From the NCBI GenBank assembly GCA_904374465.1, contig CAJFFY010000009.1, positions 62,001-126,000 of the forward strand: a stretch of 64,000 nucleotides of DNA, read 5' to 3'. Below, one piece after another: positions 12,401-20,769 of the stretch. This stretch comes from an uncultured Subdoligranulum sp. (lineage in GTDB: Bacteria; Bacillota; Clostridia; Oscillospirales; Ruminococcaceae). Made by a program: the position numbers and the translations under genes. How positions within the stretch are numbered: the stretch's first letter is position 1; each line of letters opens with the position of its first letter. The notes beneath the pieces are model-generated. The model saw nothing but the letters and a program-made list of their open reading frames with translations. It ran no database searches and was not told where the DNA came from.

Positions 12401-12982
12401 GTCCCGCAGCCGTTCCAGATTGCCCTCGGCGGCGGCCAGGCGGCGCTCCGCCTCGTTTTTGCGGTAGCGGTATTTGGCAATGCCGGAGGCTTCCTCAAAG
12501 ATTTCCCGCCGCTCGCCGGACTTGGCGCCGACGATCTCGGCAATACGGCCCTGGCCCACGATGGCGTAGCCGTCCCGGCCCAGACCGGTATCCAGCAGCA
12601 GCTCATAGACGTCCTTGAGGCGGACGTTCTGGCCGTTGATGGAATACTCGCTTTCGCCGCTGCGGTAATACCGACGGCCGATGGTCACCTCGTCGGCGTC
12701 CATATCCAGGCCGTGGTCGCTGTTGTCGATGGTCAGCGCCACCGAAGCGTAGCCCATGGCACCGCGGGTCTGGGTACCGCCGAAGATGACGTCCTCCATC
12801 TTACCGGAACCGCGCAGCTGCTTGGAGCTGGTCTCGCCCAGCACCCAGCGGATGGAATCGGATATATTGGACTTGCCCGAACCGTTGGGGCCCACGACGC
12901 CGGTGATGCCGTTGCCGATGGTGATCTTGGTGCGGTCGGGGAAAGATTTAAAGCCTTGAATTTCCAGTTCTTTCAGGCGCAT
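9419..12982 (-). CDS. smc: chromosome partition protein SMC
   Basis: Core ATPase of bacterial condensin, 1187 residues, the usual size. Walker A is GPNGSGKS at 31-38. Long coiled coils rich in Ala, Glu, Arg and Gln flank a hinge around 500-650 (VTLDGQVINAGGSFTGGS close by). The ABC signature LSGGEQALV lies near 1085 and Walker B FCILDEIEAALDD follows. It works with ScpA and ScpB, which are not in this window. It is followed by ftsY and preceded by rnc. The repetitive GC-rich coiled-coil codons produce very long false ORFs on the opposite strand. Confidence 0.98.
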   Translation of the reverse strand: MRLKELEIQGFKSFPDRTKITIGNGITGVVGPNGSGKSNISDSIRWVLGETSSKQLRGSGKMEDVIFGGTQTRGAMGYASVALTIDNSDHGLDMDADEVTIGRRYYRSGESEYSINGQNVRLKDVYELLLDTGLGRDGYAIVGQGRIAEIVGAKSGERREIFEEASGIAKYRYRKNEAERRLAAAEGNLERLRDILGELEKRVGPLKRDSEKAQQFLELSATRKSLEVTLWVDAIRRANESLRDQQRKYEAAQADYDRLSRQLDEFDAKSNALREQAQGYVLQVEQANADIRAITEANAGSESQVAVLKNESEHSRFRIDEATSELERAGQGQQSIQREAEEHRAAIEKLQNGLAELDTRIAQLRDSLRTLEEKAAASGQRRDVIDAAMARLQDTATAARVRIASAQTAAEAAENRRAEAQKQLEETRSNADNAEAEKTRATRRLQEAEEAVTRNDNIKAGLKLKLESRRRQQAEAADALQQADKARSNAAQRIHILEELERNMDGYQQSVKAVMRAAGGRRLRGIIGPVAGILTVRKGYEVAIETALGFALQNIVVEDQGCARAAIAFLKEERAGRATFLPLDTVQGSRFTGRLSGTAEVAADLVTTDPKYQHIIDNLLGRIIVVEDLTEASAVARNLGYRNRIVTLDGQVINAGGSFTGGSTARSVGVFSRKQELEELRARLKKLDEKHAEAEKELAARKAEVDNLSAQLSGAEAEGMTAASERLRASLDLDRLNSAVAQYGETLRTLQAEVEAQQQARAASEAEYAAAEADRQKAEAELESYAAELAQLGQSTGSLTAEREAITEELSQKQMQRLANEKDIGLHEASLESLQSRTGETEARVRELQAAIQAAKAQIEANQLKIAEIERTRGENQQKIAAAEEVIRTANAARMETEAAAAKLAQENRNLTDERERMSGEMARLAERRTAAENELNDTNTKLWEEYQLTDSEARALCVPFESLTELRRQVAETRSKIRALGNVNVGAIDEYKEVKERYDFLKAQVTDVEKAKAELTRMIAELCSEMEELFTTSFKEINRHFGHIFRELFGGGHARLYLSDESNVLESGIEIEVSPPGKVIKNLSALSGGEQALVAISIYFAILNVNPAPFCILDEIEAALDDVNVARYAQYLRRMTEHTQFQFIVITHRRGTMEAADVLYGVTMQEDGVSKILRLDLENVSADLIS

Positions 12983-12991
12983 AGGGTCTCC

Positions 12992-13669
12992 TTAGCGTTT
13001 GTCTTGCAGGCGGCGCAACGCCTGTTTGGCGGCATGCTGTTCCGCCGCCTTCTTGCTGCGGCCCACCCCTTCGGCCAGGCGCTCGTCGTCGCAATAGACG
13101 GCGACGGTGAACTGCTTGGCATGGTCGGGGCCGGTTTCACCCTCCACCGCATAGCGCAGCTGGGCGTTGGGGTTCTGCTGGACAACCTCCTGCAGGCGGG
13201 TCTTGTAGTCCTCCTCGGCGGTTTTACCCTCGCTGAGGAAGGGCAGGATGAAGCTGCGGGCCACTTCCAGCCCGCCGTCCAGATATAGGGCGGCAATGAC
13301 GGCCTCGAAGGCGTCGGACACCACGCTGGGCCGGTTGCGGCCGCCGCCCAGGTCCTCGCCGTGGCCCAGGCGCAGATAGTCGCCCAGATGGATTTCGCTG
13401 GCAAACTGGAACAGCGCATCCTCGCTGACCAGGCTGGCGCGCATCCGGGTCAGTTCTCCCTCCGGCCGGTCGGACTGGTGGAACAGGTAATCCGCCGCCA
13501 CCACGGACAGCACGCTGTCGCCCAGGAACTCCAACCGCTCGTTGTGGGTGGTGGGGACTTTGCTCTCGTTGGCAAAGCTGGTGTGGGTCAGGGCAATGCG
13601 CAGCAGGGCGGGATTTTTGAACTGATAGTGGAGAACTTCCTGCAGTTCTTCGGGTTTATGGGTAGGCAC
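12992..13669 (-). CDS. rnc: ribonuclease III
   Basis: Double-strand-specific endoribonuclease that matures rRNA and regulates mRNAs. The 225-residue protein has the RNase III signature ERLEFLGDSVLS at 44-55, a second acidic site around DAFEAVIAALYLDGG, and a C-terminal double-stranded-RNA-binding domain ending with AKQALRRL. I chose the GTG at 13669, which has AAAGGACGG eight bases upstream; the longer frame adds only Pro/Arg-rich sequence that looks like antisense of plsX. It lies 22 bases after plsX with no room for acpP. Confidence 0.95.
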   Translation of the reverse strand: MPTHKPEELQEVLHYQFKNPALLRIALTHTSFANESKVPTTHNERLEFLGDSVLSVVAADYLFHQSDRPEGELTRMRASLVSEDALFQFASEIHLGDYLRLGHGEDLGGGRNRPSVVSDAFEAVIAALYLDGGLEVARSFILPFLSEGKTAEEDYKTRLQEVVQQNPNAQLRYAVEGETGPDHAKQFTVAVYCDDERLAEGVGRSKKAAEQHAAKQALRRLQDKR

Positions 13670-13691
13670 AGTACGTCCGTCCTTTCTTGGT

Positions 13692-14708
13692 TCAGGCCTG
13701 GGGCTTGGTTTGCAGCGCGTTGAGGGCGGTCTGCATGGTACCGCACAGATCGTTGGCCACGCAGGTCTTGGCCTGGCGGATGGCATTCTTGATGCCCTTG
13801 GCCTTGCTGGAACCATGGGCCTTGATGACCGGCTTGGCGGCACCCAGCAGCGGCGCACCGCCCACTTCCTCGGAGTCCATCATCCGCTTGATTTCGGACA
13901 GGCCCCCCTTGATGCCCAGGTAGCTGAGCTTGGTGATGAGATTCTTCAAAAAGACCTGCTTGAGCATGCCCAGCAGCGTCTTGGCCACGCCCTCAGTCAG
14001 TTTGAGGACGACGTTGCCCACAAAACCGTCGCAGACGACGACGTCCACCTCCCCGTCCAGAATGTAGCGGGGCTCGATGTTGCCGGCAAACCGGATGCAG
14101 GGGTTGGCCTTGAGCAGCTGGTGGGCCTCCCGGTAGGTGGGAGTGCCCTTGGTGTCCTCGGCGCCGTTATTGACCAGCGCCACCTTGGGGTCCTTGCGGC
14201 CCATGACCTTTTCGGCGTAGACGCTGCCCATGGTGCCGAAGGCGTTGAGCATATCGGGGCGGCACTCGGCGTTGGCGCCGCAGTCCAGCAGCAGGAAGTT
14301 CTGCTTGGCACCGGGCATGGGGGTTGCCAGGGCCGGGCGTTTGATTCCCTTGAGGGTGCGCACGATAAGGCTGGTGCCCACGTGCAGCGCGCCGGTGGAA
14401 CCGGCCGACACAAAGGCATCGCCCTCGCCGTTTTTGAGCATGGTCAGGCCCTTGATCATGCTGGAATCGGTCTTGTGGCGGGCCGCCTTGACGGGGTCGT
14501 CGTGCATATCCACCACTTCGGAGCAGGGAATGATCTCGAAGGGGGTCAGGTCAATTTTATTCTGGGCGGCACAGTCCCGCAGGGCTTTCTCGTCGCCCAG
14601 CAGCGCCAGCGTCATGCCGTCGCCGAACTCGGCCGCAGCCTGGGCCGCGCCCTGTAAGACACACAGGGGGGCGTTGTCGCCGCCCATGGCATCGATCAAA
14701 ATTTTCAT
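13692..14708 (-). CDS. plsX: phosphate acyltransferase PlsX
   Basis: PlsX converts acyl-ACP to acyl-phosphate, the first committed step of phospholipid synthesis in most Gram-positives. The 338-residue protein begins MKILIDAMGGDNAP, the family signature. It also has DDPVKAARHK, SAGSTGALHVG and VVCDGFVGNVVLK, as expected. The ATG has AGGAGG seven bases upstream and overlaps the trmFO stop (ATGA), so translation is coupled. Confidence 0.96.
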   Translation of the reverse strand: MKILIDAMGGDNAPLCVLQGAAQAAAEFGDGMTLALLGDEKALRDCAAQNKIDLTPFEIIPCSEVVDMHDDPVKAARHKTDSSMIKGLTMLKNGEGDAFVSAGSTGALHVGTSLIVRTLKGIKRPALATPMPGAKQNFLLLDCGANAECRPDMLNAFGTMGSVYAEKVMGRKDPKVALVNNGAEDTKGTPTYREAHQLLKANPCIRFAGNIEPRYILDGEVDVVVCDGFVGNVVLKLTEGVAKTLLGMLKQVFLKNLITKLSYLGIKGGLSEIKRMMDSEEVGGAPLLGAAKPVIKAHGSSKAKGIKNAIRQAKTCVANDLCGTMQTALNALQTKPQA

Positions 14709-16018
14709 TGTACATCCTCCTGTACCCATGCTTGCATGGCCTTTTGCGCCGTCTCGGAAAGAGCGGCATAGCGCTCCCGCTTGTCGCGGATGGCATCAAT
14801 CTCCGGTGTGCGGGGCAGGATGCCCATATTGGCGCCCATCGGCTGGAAATCTTTGTTGGGGGTGGTGATATAGGAAAGCAGCGCGCCGCACATGGTCTGG
14901 GGCGGCGGGGGCGGCAGCTGACGACCCTGCAGCCGTGCCAGAATCTGCCGTGCCGCCAGAAGACCGCTGGCCGCGCTTTCCATATACCCTTCAAAGCCGG
15001 TGATCTGTCCGGCGAAAAACACGTTGGGATGCGCTTTGAGGTACTGCTGGGCCGTCAGCACCTTGGGGCTTTCCAGGAAGGTGTTGCGGTGCATGACGCC
15101 GTAGCGCACGAATTCGGCGTGCTCCAGCCCGGGGATCATCGAGAAGACCCGCTTCTGCTCGCCCCACTTGAGGTTGGTCTGGAAGCCCACCAGGTTGTAG
15201 AGGGTCCGGGCGGTGTTCTCGGCCCGCAGCTGGACGTTGGCCCAGGGGCGGTGGCCGGTGCGGGGGTCCCGCAAGCCCACCGGACGCAGCGGGCCGAACC
15301 GGATGGTATCGGCACCGCGGGCAGCCATGACCTCGATGGGCATGCAGCCCTCGTAAACCGTCAGGTCCCCGTCAAAGTCGTGGAGAGGGGCCCGCTCGGC
15401 GCCGATGAGCGCCGTGTGGAAGGCCTCGTACTCCTCCTTGTTGAAGGGGCAGTTTAAGTAGTCGGCCTCACCGCGGCCGTAGCGGGAGGCGGCAAAGACC
15501 TTGTCGTAGTCCAGGCTTTCGGCGGTGACGATGGGGGCCACGGCGTCGTAGAAGCTCAGCCGGTGGTTGCCGGTGAGGGCGGCAATGGCCTCGGCCAGCG
15601 GTCCTTCGGTCAGCGGGCCGGAAGCCACCAGTACTGGGGCGCTCTCGTCCAGGGAAGTCACTTCCTCCCGATGGACCGTGATGTTGGGATGGCGCAGCAC
15701 CTCGTCGGTAACGGCGGCGGAAAAGACGTCCCGGTCCACCGCCAGCGCGCCGCCGGCTGCCACACGGGCGGTCTCGGCCGCCCGCAGCAGGTGGCTGCCC
15801 ATCTTGCGCATCTCGATTTTCAGCAGCCCGGAGGCCGAGTCGGGGCGCTCCGCCTTGAGGGAATTGGAGCAGATCAGCTCGGCAAAATCCTCACTCTTGT
15901 GGGCGGGGGAAAATTTGGCGGGTTTCTGTTCGTACAGGTGTACCTGCACGCCGGCATCCGCCAGCCAGAGAGCGGCTTCGCAGCCGGCCAGACCGGCACC
16001 GATGATCGTACTTTGCAT
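14705..16018 (-). CDS. trmFO: methylenetetrahydrofolate-tRNA-(uracil-5-)-methyltransferase TrmFO
   Basis: Folate- and FAD-dependent enzyme that makes 5-methyluridine at position 54 of tRNAs, used by most Firmicutes in place of the SAM-dependent TrmA. The 437-residue protein has the FAD-binding GAGLAGCEAA at 7-16, a cysteine in ICSNSLKAE at position 50 and a second in EGCMPIEV at 225. These match in place the two functional cysteines known in the B. subtilis enzyme. It starts 15 bases after topA. The upstream gap contains CCTCCGGGAGG, which could partly hide its ribosome site. Confidence 0.96.
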   Translation of the reverse strand: MQSTIIGAGLAGCEAALWLADAGVQVHLYEQKPAKFSPAHKSEDFAELICSNSLKAERPDSASGLLKIEMRKMGSHLLRAAETARVAAGGALAVDRDVFSAAVTDEVLRHPNITVHREEVTSLDESAPVLVASGPLTEGPLAEAIAALTGNHRLSFYDAVAPIVTAESLDYDKVFAASRYGRGEADYLNCPFNKEEYEAFHTALIGAERAPLHDFDGDLTVYEGCMPIEVMAARGADTIRFGPLRPVGLRDPRTGHRPWANVQLRAENTARTLYNLVGFQTNLKWGEQKRVFSMIPGLEHAEFVRYGVMHRNTFLESPKVLTAQQYLKAHPNVFFAGQITGFEGYMESAASGLLAARQILARLQGRQLPPPPPQTMCGALLSYITTPNKDFQPMGANMGILPRTPEIDAIRDKRERYAALSETAQKAMQAWVQEDVQ

Positions 16019-16033
16019 AGTTCCTCCCGGAGG

Positions 16034-18118
16034 TTATTTCTTTTCGATGGGCTTGGTAAACCCGCAGCCCTCCTTGGCGCAGTAGAGCTGGCCCTTCTTT
16101 TTGAAGAGGGTCGCCCCGCACTGGGGGCACTTTTCCGGCACGGGTTCGTCCCAGGTCATAAAGTTGCACTTGGGATAGTTGCCGCAGCCGTAGTAGATGC
16201 GGCCCTTGGCGCTCTTGCGCACCAGCATATGGCCACCGCACAGCGGGCACAAACCGCCGGTATCCTTGACCAGCGGGTGGGCGTTGCGGCATTCGGGGAA
16301 GCCGGAGCAGGCCACGAACTTGCCGTAGCGGCCCGACTTGATGACCATGGGGCGGCCGCACTTTTCGCAGATTTCATCGGTGGGGATGTCCTCCACCTTG
16401 ATGCGTTTGCCTTCCATGTTCTTTTCGGCGTTGTCCAGGCTCTTGGCAAAGCCCTGGTAGAATTCGTCCACCGTCTGGACCCAGTCCGCCTTGCCGGCTT
16501 CGACAACGTCCAGCTTCTTTTCCATGTCGGCGCTGAACTTGACGTCCACAATCTCGGGGAACTGTTCCATCATGACCTGGTTGACGGCCTGGCCCAGCGG
16601 GGTGGTCTTGAGCTTTTTCTGGTCCTTTTCCACATAGCCGCGGTCCACGATCGTCGTGATGATGGGCGCGTAGGTGGAGGGCCGGCCGATGCCATTTTCT
16701 TCCAGCGCGTGGATGAGGGTGGCTTCGGTGTAGAGCGGCGGCGGCTGGGTGAATTTCTGGTCCGCCGTCAGGGATTTGAGCTGCAGCTCCTGCCCCTGTT
16801 CCAGTTCGGGCAGGGCGGTTTCCTTCTTCTGCTTGTCGTCGGTGGATTCCTCGTACAAAGCGGTAAAGCCGTCAAAGGCCACCCGGAAGCCGGATGCCCG
16901 GAAGAGGTAATCCCCCGCCGTGATGGTCACCGACACGGTATCCTGCACGCAGTCCGCCATCTGGCTGGCCATAAAACGGCTCCAGATCAGGCGGTAGAGC
17001 TTGGCGGTATCGCCGCTGATGCTCTGCTCCACCTCGTCGGGGGTCAGTTCCGGCATGGAGGGGCGGATGGCTTCGTGGGCGTCCTGGGCCGCCGTGGCGG
17101 AACGGGACTTCCACTTGCGCTGGGTCTTGCAGACGTAGTTGTCGCCCCAGCGCCCCGCAATGAAGGTCTTGGCGGCGGCAGCGGCCTCGTCGGCAATGCG
17201 CAGGCTGTCGGTACGCATATAGGTGATCAGACCCACGGTGCCGTGGCCGGCGATGTCCACGCCTTCGTAGAGGGTCTGGGCGGCCCGCATGGTGCGGGTG
17301 GCCGAGAAACCGTAGGCGCGGCTGGCGTCCTGCTGCAGCGTGGAGGTGATGAAGGGCGGTGCCGGCTGACGGCGGCGCTTGCCCTTTTCCAGCTTGGAAA
17401 TCACATAGCTCTTGCCGTCCAGCGCAGCGACGATGGCGTCGGCCTGCTCCTTGTTGGTGACGGTGAGCTTTTTGCCGTCCGCACCGGCGGTGAGCCGCGC
17501 CACAAACTGGGTGCGGCTGCCCTGGGGATGCAGGGTAGCGTCAATGTTCCAGTATTCGTCGGGCTTGAAGTTTTCGATCTCGATCTCCCGGTCGCGGATG
17601 AGCCGCACGGCCACGCTCTGGACGCGGCCCGCCGAAAGCCCCCGGCGCACCTTGCGCCACAAAAACGGGCTGAGCTTGTAGCCCACCAGGCGGTCCAGCT
17701 CCCGCCGGGCCTGCTGGGCGTTGAAGAGGTCCATGTTGATGGCCCGGGGATGGGCCATGCCCTCCTTGACACCCTTTTTGGTGATTTCGTCAAAAGTCAC
17801 CCGGTTGGGTGCCGACGGGTCCAGGCCCAGAATGTTGGCCAGATGCCAGCTGATGGCCTCCCCTTCCCGGTCCGGGTCGGTTGCCAGCAGCACGCCGTCC
17901 GCCTTTTTGGCTTCGGCTTTCAGCTCTTTGACCAGTTTCTGCTTGCCCTTGATAGTGATATATTTGGGCGCATAGCCGTGCTCGACGTCAATGCCCAGCT
18001 GGCTGGCCGGCAGATCGCGCACATGGCCCATACTGGCGGTGACTTTATAGTCCCGCCCCAGATATTTGCCAATGGTTTTCGCCTTGGCGGGCGATTCCAC
18101 AATGACCAGTTTTGCCAT
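16034..18118 (-). CDS. topA: DNA topoisomerase I
   Basis: Type IA topoisomerase that relaxes negative supercoils. The 694-residue protein starts with the Toprim domain (LVIVESPAKAKTIGKYLG; DPDREGEAI). The catalytic tyrosine is Tyr300 in TYMRTDSLR. The C-terminus carries three four-cysteine zinc ribbons (CEKCG, CPLCG and CPQCG types). The ATG has AGGAG nearby. It sits between dprA and trmFO, the order seen in B. subtilis. Confidence 0.98.
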   Translation of the reverse strand: MAKLVIVESPAKAKTIGKYLGRDYKVTASMGHVRDLPASQLGIDVEHGYAPKYITIKGKQKLVKELKAEAKKADGVLLATDPDREGEAISWHLANILGLDPSAPNRVTFDEITKKGVKEGMAHPRAINMDLFNAQQARRELDRLVGYKLSPFLWRKVRRGLSAGRVQSVAVRLIRDREIEIENFKPDEYWNIDATLHPQGSRTQFVARLTAGADGKKLTVTNKEQADAIVAALDGKSYVISKLEKGKRRRQPAPPFITSTLQQDASRAYGFSATRTMRAAQTLYEGVDIAGHGTVGLITYMRTDSLRIADEAAAAAKTFIAGRWGDNYVCKTQRKWKSRSATAAQDAHEAIRPSMPELTPDEVEQSISGDTAKLYRLIWSRFMASQMADCVQDTVSVTITAGDYLFRASGFRVAFDGFTALYEESTDDKQKKETALPELEQGQELQLKSLTADQKFTQPPPLYTEATLIHALEENGIGRPSTYAPIITTIVDRGYVEKDQKKLKTTPLGQAVNQVMMEQFPEIVDVKFSADMEKKLDVVEAGKADWVQTVDEFYQGFAKSLDNAEKNMEGKRIKVEDIPTDEICEKCGRPMVIKSGRYGKFVACSGFPECRNAHPLVKDTGGLCPLCGGHMLVRKSAKGRIYYGCGNYPKCNFMTWDEPVPEKCPQCGATLFKKKGQLYCAKEGCGFTKPIEKK

Positions 18119-18139
18119 ATTCTTCTCCTGATGTTCCTT

Positions 18140-19240
18140 TTATAGAGCGATGTACCGCCGGCCGGGCAGTGCCTGGGCACCGCCGAACAGTTCCAGTTCG
18201 GTACAGGCCGCCAGCACCCGCCCTGCGGGCAGGCCGGTGACGGCACACAATGCGTCCACGCCCCGGGCAGTGGGGCCGAGCTGGGCGTAGACGGTCCGGG
18301 CATCCTCGCTGACGTCCCGGAGGGAAAATGTCTGCTGCGCCGGGGGTTCGCTGCGGCAGGGCTGCCCCAGCAGTTCCAGCACATCCGACGCATGGCAGAG
18401 CACACCGGCACGCCGGGTGCGCAGCAGTTCGTTGGTACCCTCGCTCAACGCACTGTAAATGCTGCCCGGCACGGCCAGCACCGGGCGGCCGTAGGTTTCG
18501 GCATGGCCGACGGTATTCAGCGTACCGCTGCGGGTGCGGGCTTCCGCCACACAGAGTACCTCCGCCTGGGCGGCAATCAGCCGGTTGCGCGCCAGGAAGG
18601 TTCCCTTTGTTTTACCCGGATACCCGGGCGGATATTCGCTGCAGACGGCACCACCCCCGGCCTCAATACGGCGGCGCAGCGTGGCGTTGGCCGCCGGGTA
18701 GGTCCTGTCGACGGCAGTGCCCAGAAAGGCCACGGTGGGGGTTCCCGCCTCCACGGCGGCCCGGTGGCCTTCGCTGTCCAGACCGTCAGCCAGACCGCTG
18801 ACCATGACAATGCCCTGTTGGGCCAGCGCCAGCGACAAATCATAGGCCGCCTGCCGCCCGTAGGGGCTGGGGCGCCGTGTGCCCACCATCCCCACATACC
18901 GCCCGCCGTTGAGGCAGGTCTTGTCCCCCGTCACATAGAGGGCCAGCGGCAGGTCGGGAATTTCCTTGAGGCGTTCGGGATAGGCCGGGTCGTCGGGAGT
19001 CAGAATCTCCACCCCGGTGAGCAGGCAATGGTCCAGCCGCTCCTCGTAGTCAAAGGGGGTGGTCTCCTGCAGCTGGCACAGAGCCCCGTCGCTGAGGCAA
19101 AAGGGCGGAGCCTCGGTGCCGGCGCGCAACGTTTCATAGAGTTCCTCCGGGTCGGGCCAGAGGTCCAGCAGTTCCCGGGCATAGTGACAGGCGGAGCCCA
19201 CGGCATCGGCCAGCCACAGCCAGGCAAGGGTTTTGTCCAT
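18140..19240 (-). CDS. dprA: DNA-processing protein DprA/Smf
   Basis: DprA loads RecA on incoming single-stranded DNA during transformation; it is also widely kept in bacteria with no known competence. The 366-residue protein has the Rossmann-like core with GMVGTRRPSPYG, VSGLADGLDSEGHR, SEYPPG, FLARNRLIA and ARTRSGTLNT, as in the family, plus a C-terminal winged-helix-like segment. The ATG at 19240 lies one base after the upstream methyltransferase stop with only a weak ribosome site, so coupled translation is likely. Confidence 0.94.
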   Translation of the reverse strand: MDKTLAWLWLADAVGSACHYARELLDLWPDPEELYETLRAGTEAPPFCLSDGALCQLQETTPFDYEERLDHCLLTGVEILTPDDPAYPERLKEIPDLPLALYVTGDKTCLNGGRYVGMVGTRRPSPYGRQAAYDLSLALAQQGIVMVSGLADGLDSEGHRAAVEAGTPTVAFLGTAVDRTYPAANATLRRRIEAGGGAVCSEYPPGYPGKTKGTFLARNRLIAAQAEVLCVAEARTRSGTLNTVGHAETYGRPVLAVPGSIYSALSEGTNELLRTRRAGVLCHASDVLELLGQPCRSEPPAQQTFSLRDVSEDARTVYAQLGPTARGVDALCAVTGLPAGRVLAACTELELFGGAQALPGRRYIAL

Positions 19241-19241
19241 C

Positions 19242-20021
19242 TTACACCCCGCGGAAATGCCACAGCAGCACGCTGCCCGCCACGGCCGCATTCAGGCTTT
19301 CCACCCGGTCGGTCATGGGGATGCGCACGGCAGCGTCGCAGGCTTTTACGGTCTCGTCCCGCAGGCCCTGGCCCTCGCTGCCGATGACCACACAGACGCC
19401 GCCGGGAAAATCCCGCCCGGCCTCGTCCAGCGGGCGGGAACGATAGAGGGCCGCCGCCAGGCAGGTCACTCCGCGGGCACGCAGTGCGGTAATGGTCGCC
19501 GGCAGGTCGTCCCGGCGCACCACGGGCAGTCGCCCGGCTGCCCCCATGGAGGAGCGCAGCGTCTTGGGCGAGAAGGGCGCGGCACAGCCCGGCCCCAGCA
19601 CCACGGCGTCAAAACCGAAGGCGGCGGCGCTGCGCAACAGGGTCCCCACGTTGCCGGGGTCCTGCACCCCCTCCAGCATCAGGATGCGGCGGGCAGTGTC
19701 CAGCAGATCCTCGGGCGGGCGGGGCGTGGCAAACAGCACAAAAACCCCCTGGCTGGACTTGGTACCGGCCAGTTTTTCCGCCACATGGGGCGCCACCGGC
19801 ACCGGAGACAGGGCAGCCAGTTCGGGCGTTTTGTCCAGCGCCGCCCGGGTGGCGTAAGCCGCACGGGGCGTACAGCTCTTGGCCAGTTCCAGGCAGAGCT
19901 TGGGCCCTTCGGCAAAGAACAGTCCGTCGGCGGCACGCTGCTTTTCGGAGTCGCGCACCGCACAGGCATATTTGATTCTGGCGTTGTCGCGGCTGGTGAT
20001 CTCGGCGCAGTCCTGTATCAT
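19242..20021 (-). CDS. TrmH/SpoU-family RNA 2'-O-methyltransferase
   Basis: A 259-residue SPOUT-fold methyltransferase. An N-terminal substrate-binding part (ITSRDNARIKYA, FFAEGPKLCLE) precedes the knotted SAM domain with LEGVQDPGNVGTLLRSA, VVIGSEGQGL and IPMTDRVESLNAAVA, the three family motifs. The target could be 23S rRNA or a tRNA; sequence alone does not tell. The ATG at 20021 has GGGAGG nearby. It is the first gene of the long housekeeping run. I saw no good promoter between it and the rplT terminator. Confidence 0.92.
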   Translation of the reverse strand: MIQDCAEITSRDNARIKYACAVRDSEKQRAADGLFFAEGPKLCLELAKSCTPRAAYATRAALDKTPELAALSPVPVAPHVAEKLAGTKSSQGVFVLFATPRPPEDLLDTARRILMLEGVQDPGNVGTLLRSAAAFGFDAVVLGPGCAAPFSPKTLRSSMGAAGRLPVVRRDDLPATITALRARGVTCLAAALYRSRPLDEAGRDFPGGVCVVIGSEGQGLRDETVKACDAAVRIPMTDRVESLNAAVAGSVLLWHFRGV

Positions 20022-20107
20022 TGTAGCGTCCTCCCGGGGCAAAATCAACTGTAATTGTGTGAACGAAACCTTGCCTGGATCCAGGTCCGGCTCATTCCCT
20101 TATAAAC

Positions 20108-20140
20108 GCAAAAGGACTCACGCGTGTGCGTGAGTCTTTT
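20108..20140 (-). terminator. terminator of infC-rpmI-rplT
   Basis: The stem GACTCACGC / GCGTGAGTC is extended by A-T pairs with a GTGT loop (+ strand 20111-20140), and T residues follow on the minus strand. It lies 11 bases after the rplT stop. Confidence 0.85.
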
Positions 20141-20150
20141 CGAAGTTCTA

Positions 20151-20504
20151 TTACAGGGCCTTCTTGGCGGTCTCGACCAGCGCGTTGAAGCTGGCGGCGT
20201 CGTGGATGGCCATCTCGGAGAGCATCTTGCGGTTGAGCTCGATGCCGGCCTTCTTGAGGCCGTTCATGAAGGTGGAGTAGTTCATGCCCTGGGCACGGAC
20301 CGCATTGTTGATGCGGGTGATCCACAGGTTGCGGAACTGGCGCTTCTTCAGCTTGCGGCCGACGAAGGCGTAGTTGCCGGATTTCATGACGGCCTGTTTG
20401 GCCATGCGGAAGTGCTTGGACTTGGAGCCGTAGTAGCCCTTCGCCAGTTTGAGAGTCTTGGCACGACGCTTGTGCGTCATGGTAGCGCCTTTAATACGAG
20501 CCAT
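20151..20504 (-). CDS. rplT: ribosomal protein bL20
   Basis: A 117-residue, very basic protein that assembles early on 23S rRNA. It shows the bL20 pattern KRRAKTLKLAKGYYG, FRNLWITRINNAVR and a C-terminal AFNALVE. In B. subtilis bL20 also represses its own operon by binding the leader; the leader here (21249-21417) has the right form for that. Third gene of infC-rpmI-rplT. Confidence 0.98.
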   Translation of the reverse strand: MARIKGATMTHKRRAKTLKLAKGYYGSKSKHFRMAKQAVMKSGNYAFVGRKLKKRQFRNLWITRINNAVRAQGMNYSTFMNGLKKAGIELNRKMLSEMAIHDAASFNALVETAKKAL

Positions 20505-20562
20505 GTTTATATCTCCTTTATACTCTGGTAATTATCTGACCTTTGGTTTCCCCTTGCGGAAA

Positions 20563-20769
20563 TCAGCCGCCGTAGGGCATCATCTTGCGGACGGTTGCCT
20601 CGTTGGTCTTGTCGACGTACTTGGGCATACGCAGGCCGCGGGTGAGCTTGGTGGTCTTCTTGGTCAGGATATGACGGCGCTTGGACGCGTTGCGCTTGAT
20701 CTTGCCGGAAGCAGTCATCTTGAAGCGCTTCTTGGCGCCGGACAGGGTCTTGAGCTTCATTTTAGCCAT
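20563..20769 (-). CDS. rpmI: ribosomal protein bL35
   Basis: A 68-residue basic protein, normal for bL35, with KMKLKTLSGAKKRFK and a C-terminal RKMMPYGG. The ATG at 20769 gives the usual MAKMK start, lies inside the end of infC (13-base overlap) and has no ribosome site. A second ATG at 20760 forms a four-base ATGA overlap with the infC stop. Either way bL35 translation seems coupled to infC. Confidence 0.95.
   Translation of the reverse strand: MAKMKLKTLSGAKKRFKMTASGKIKRNASKRRHILTKKTTKLTRGLRMPKYVDKTNEATVRKMMPYGG

Noticed and set aside
7781..13288. 1,835-codon plus-strand frame opposite rdgB, ftsY, smc and rnc
   Set aside because: Antisense shadow: GC-rich, stop-poor codon use of the real minus-strand genes leaves the opposite frame open. 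The minus-strand products show full families and motifs; this one shows none.
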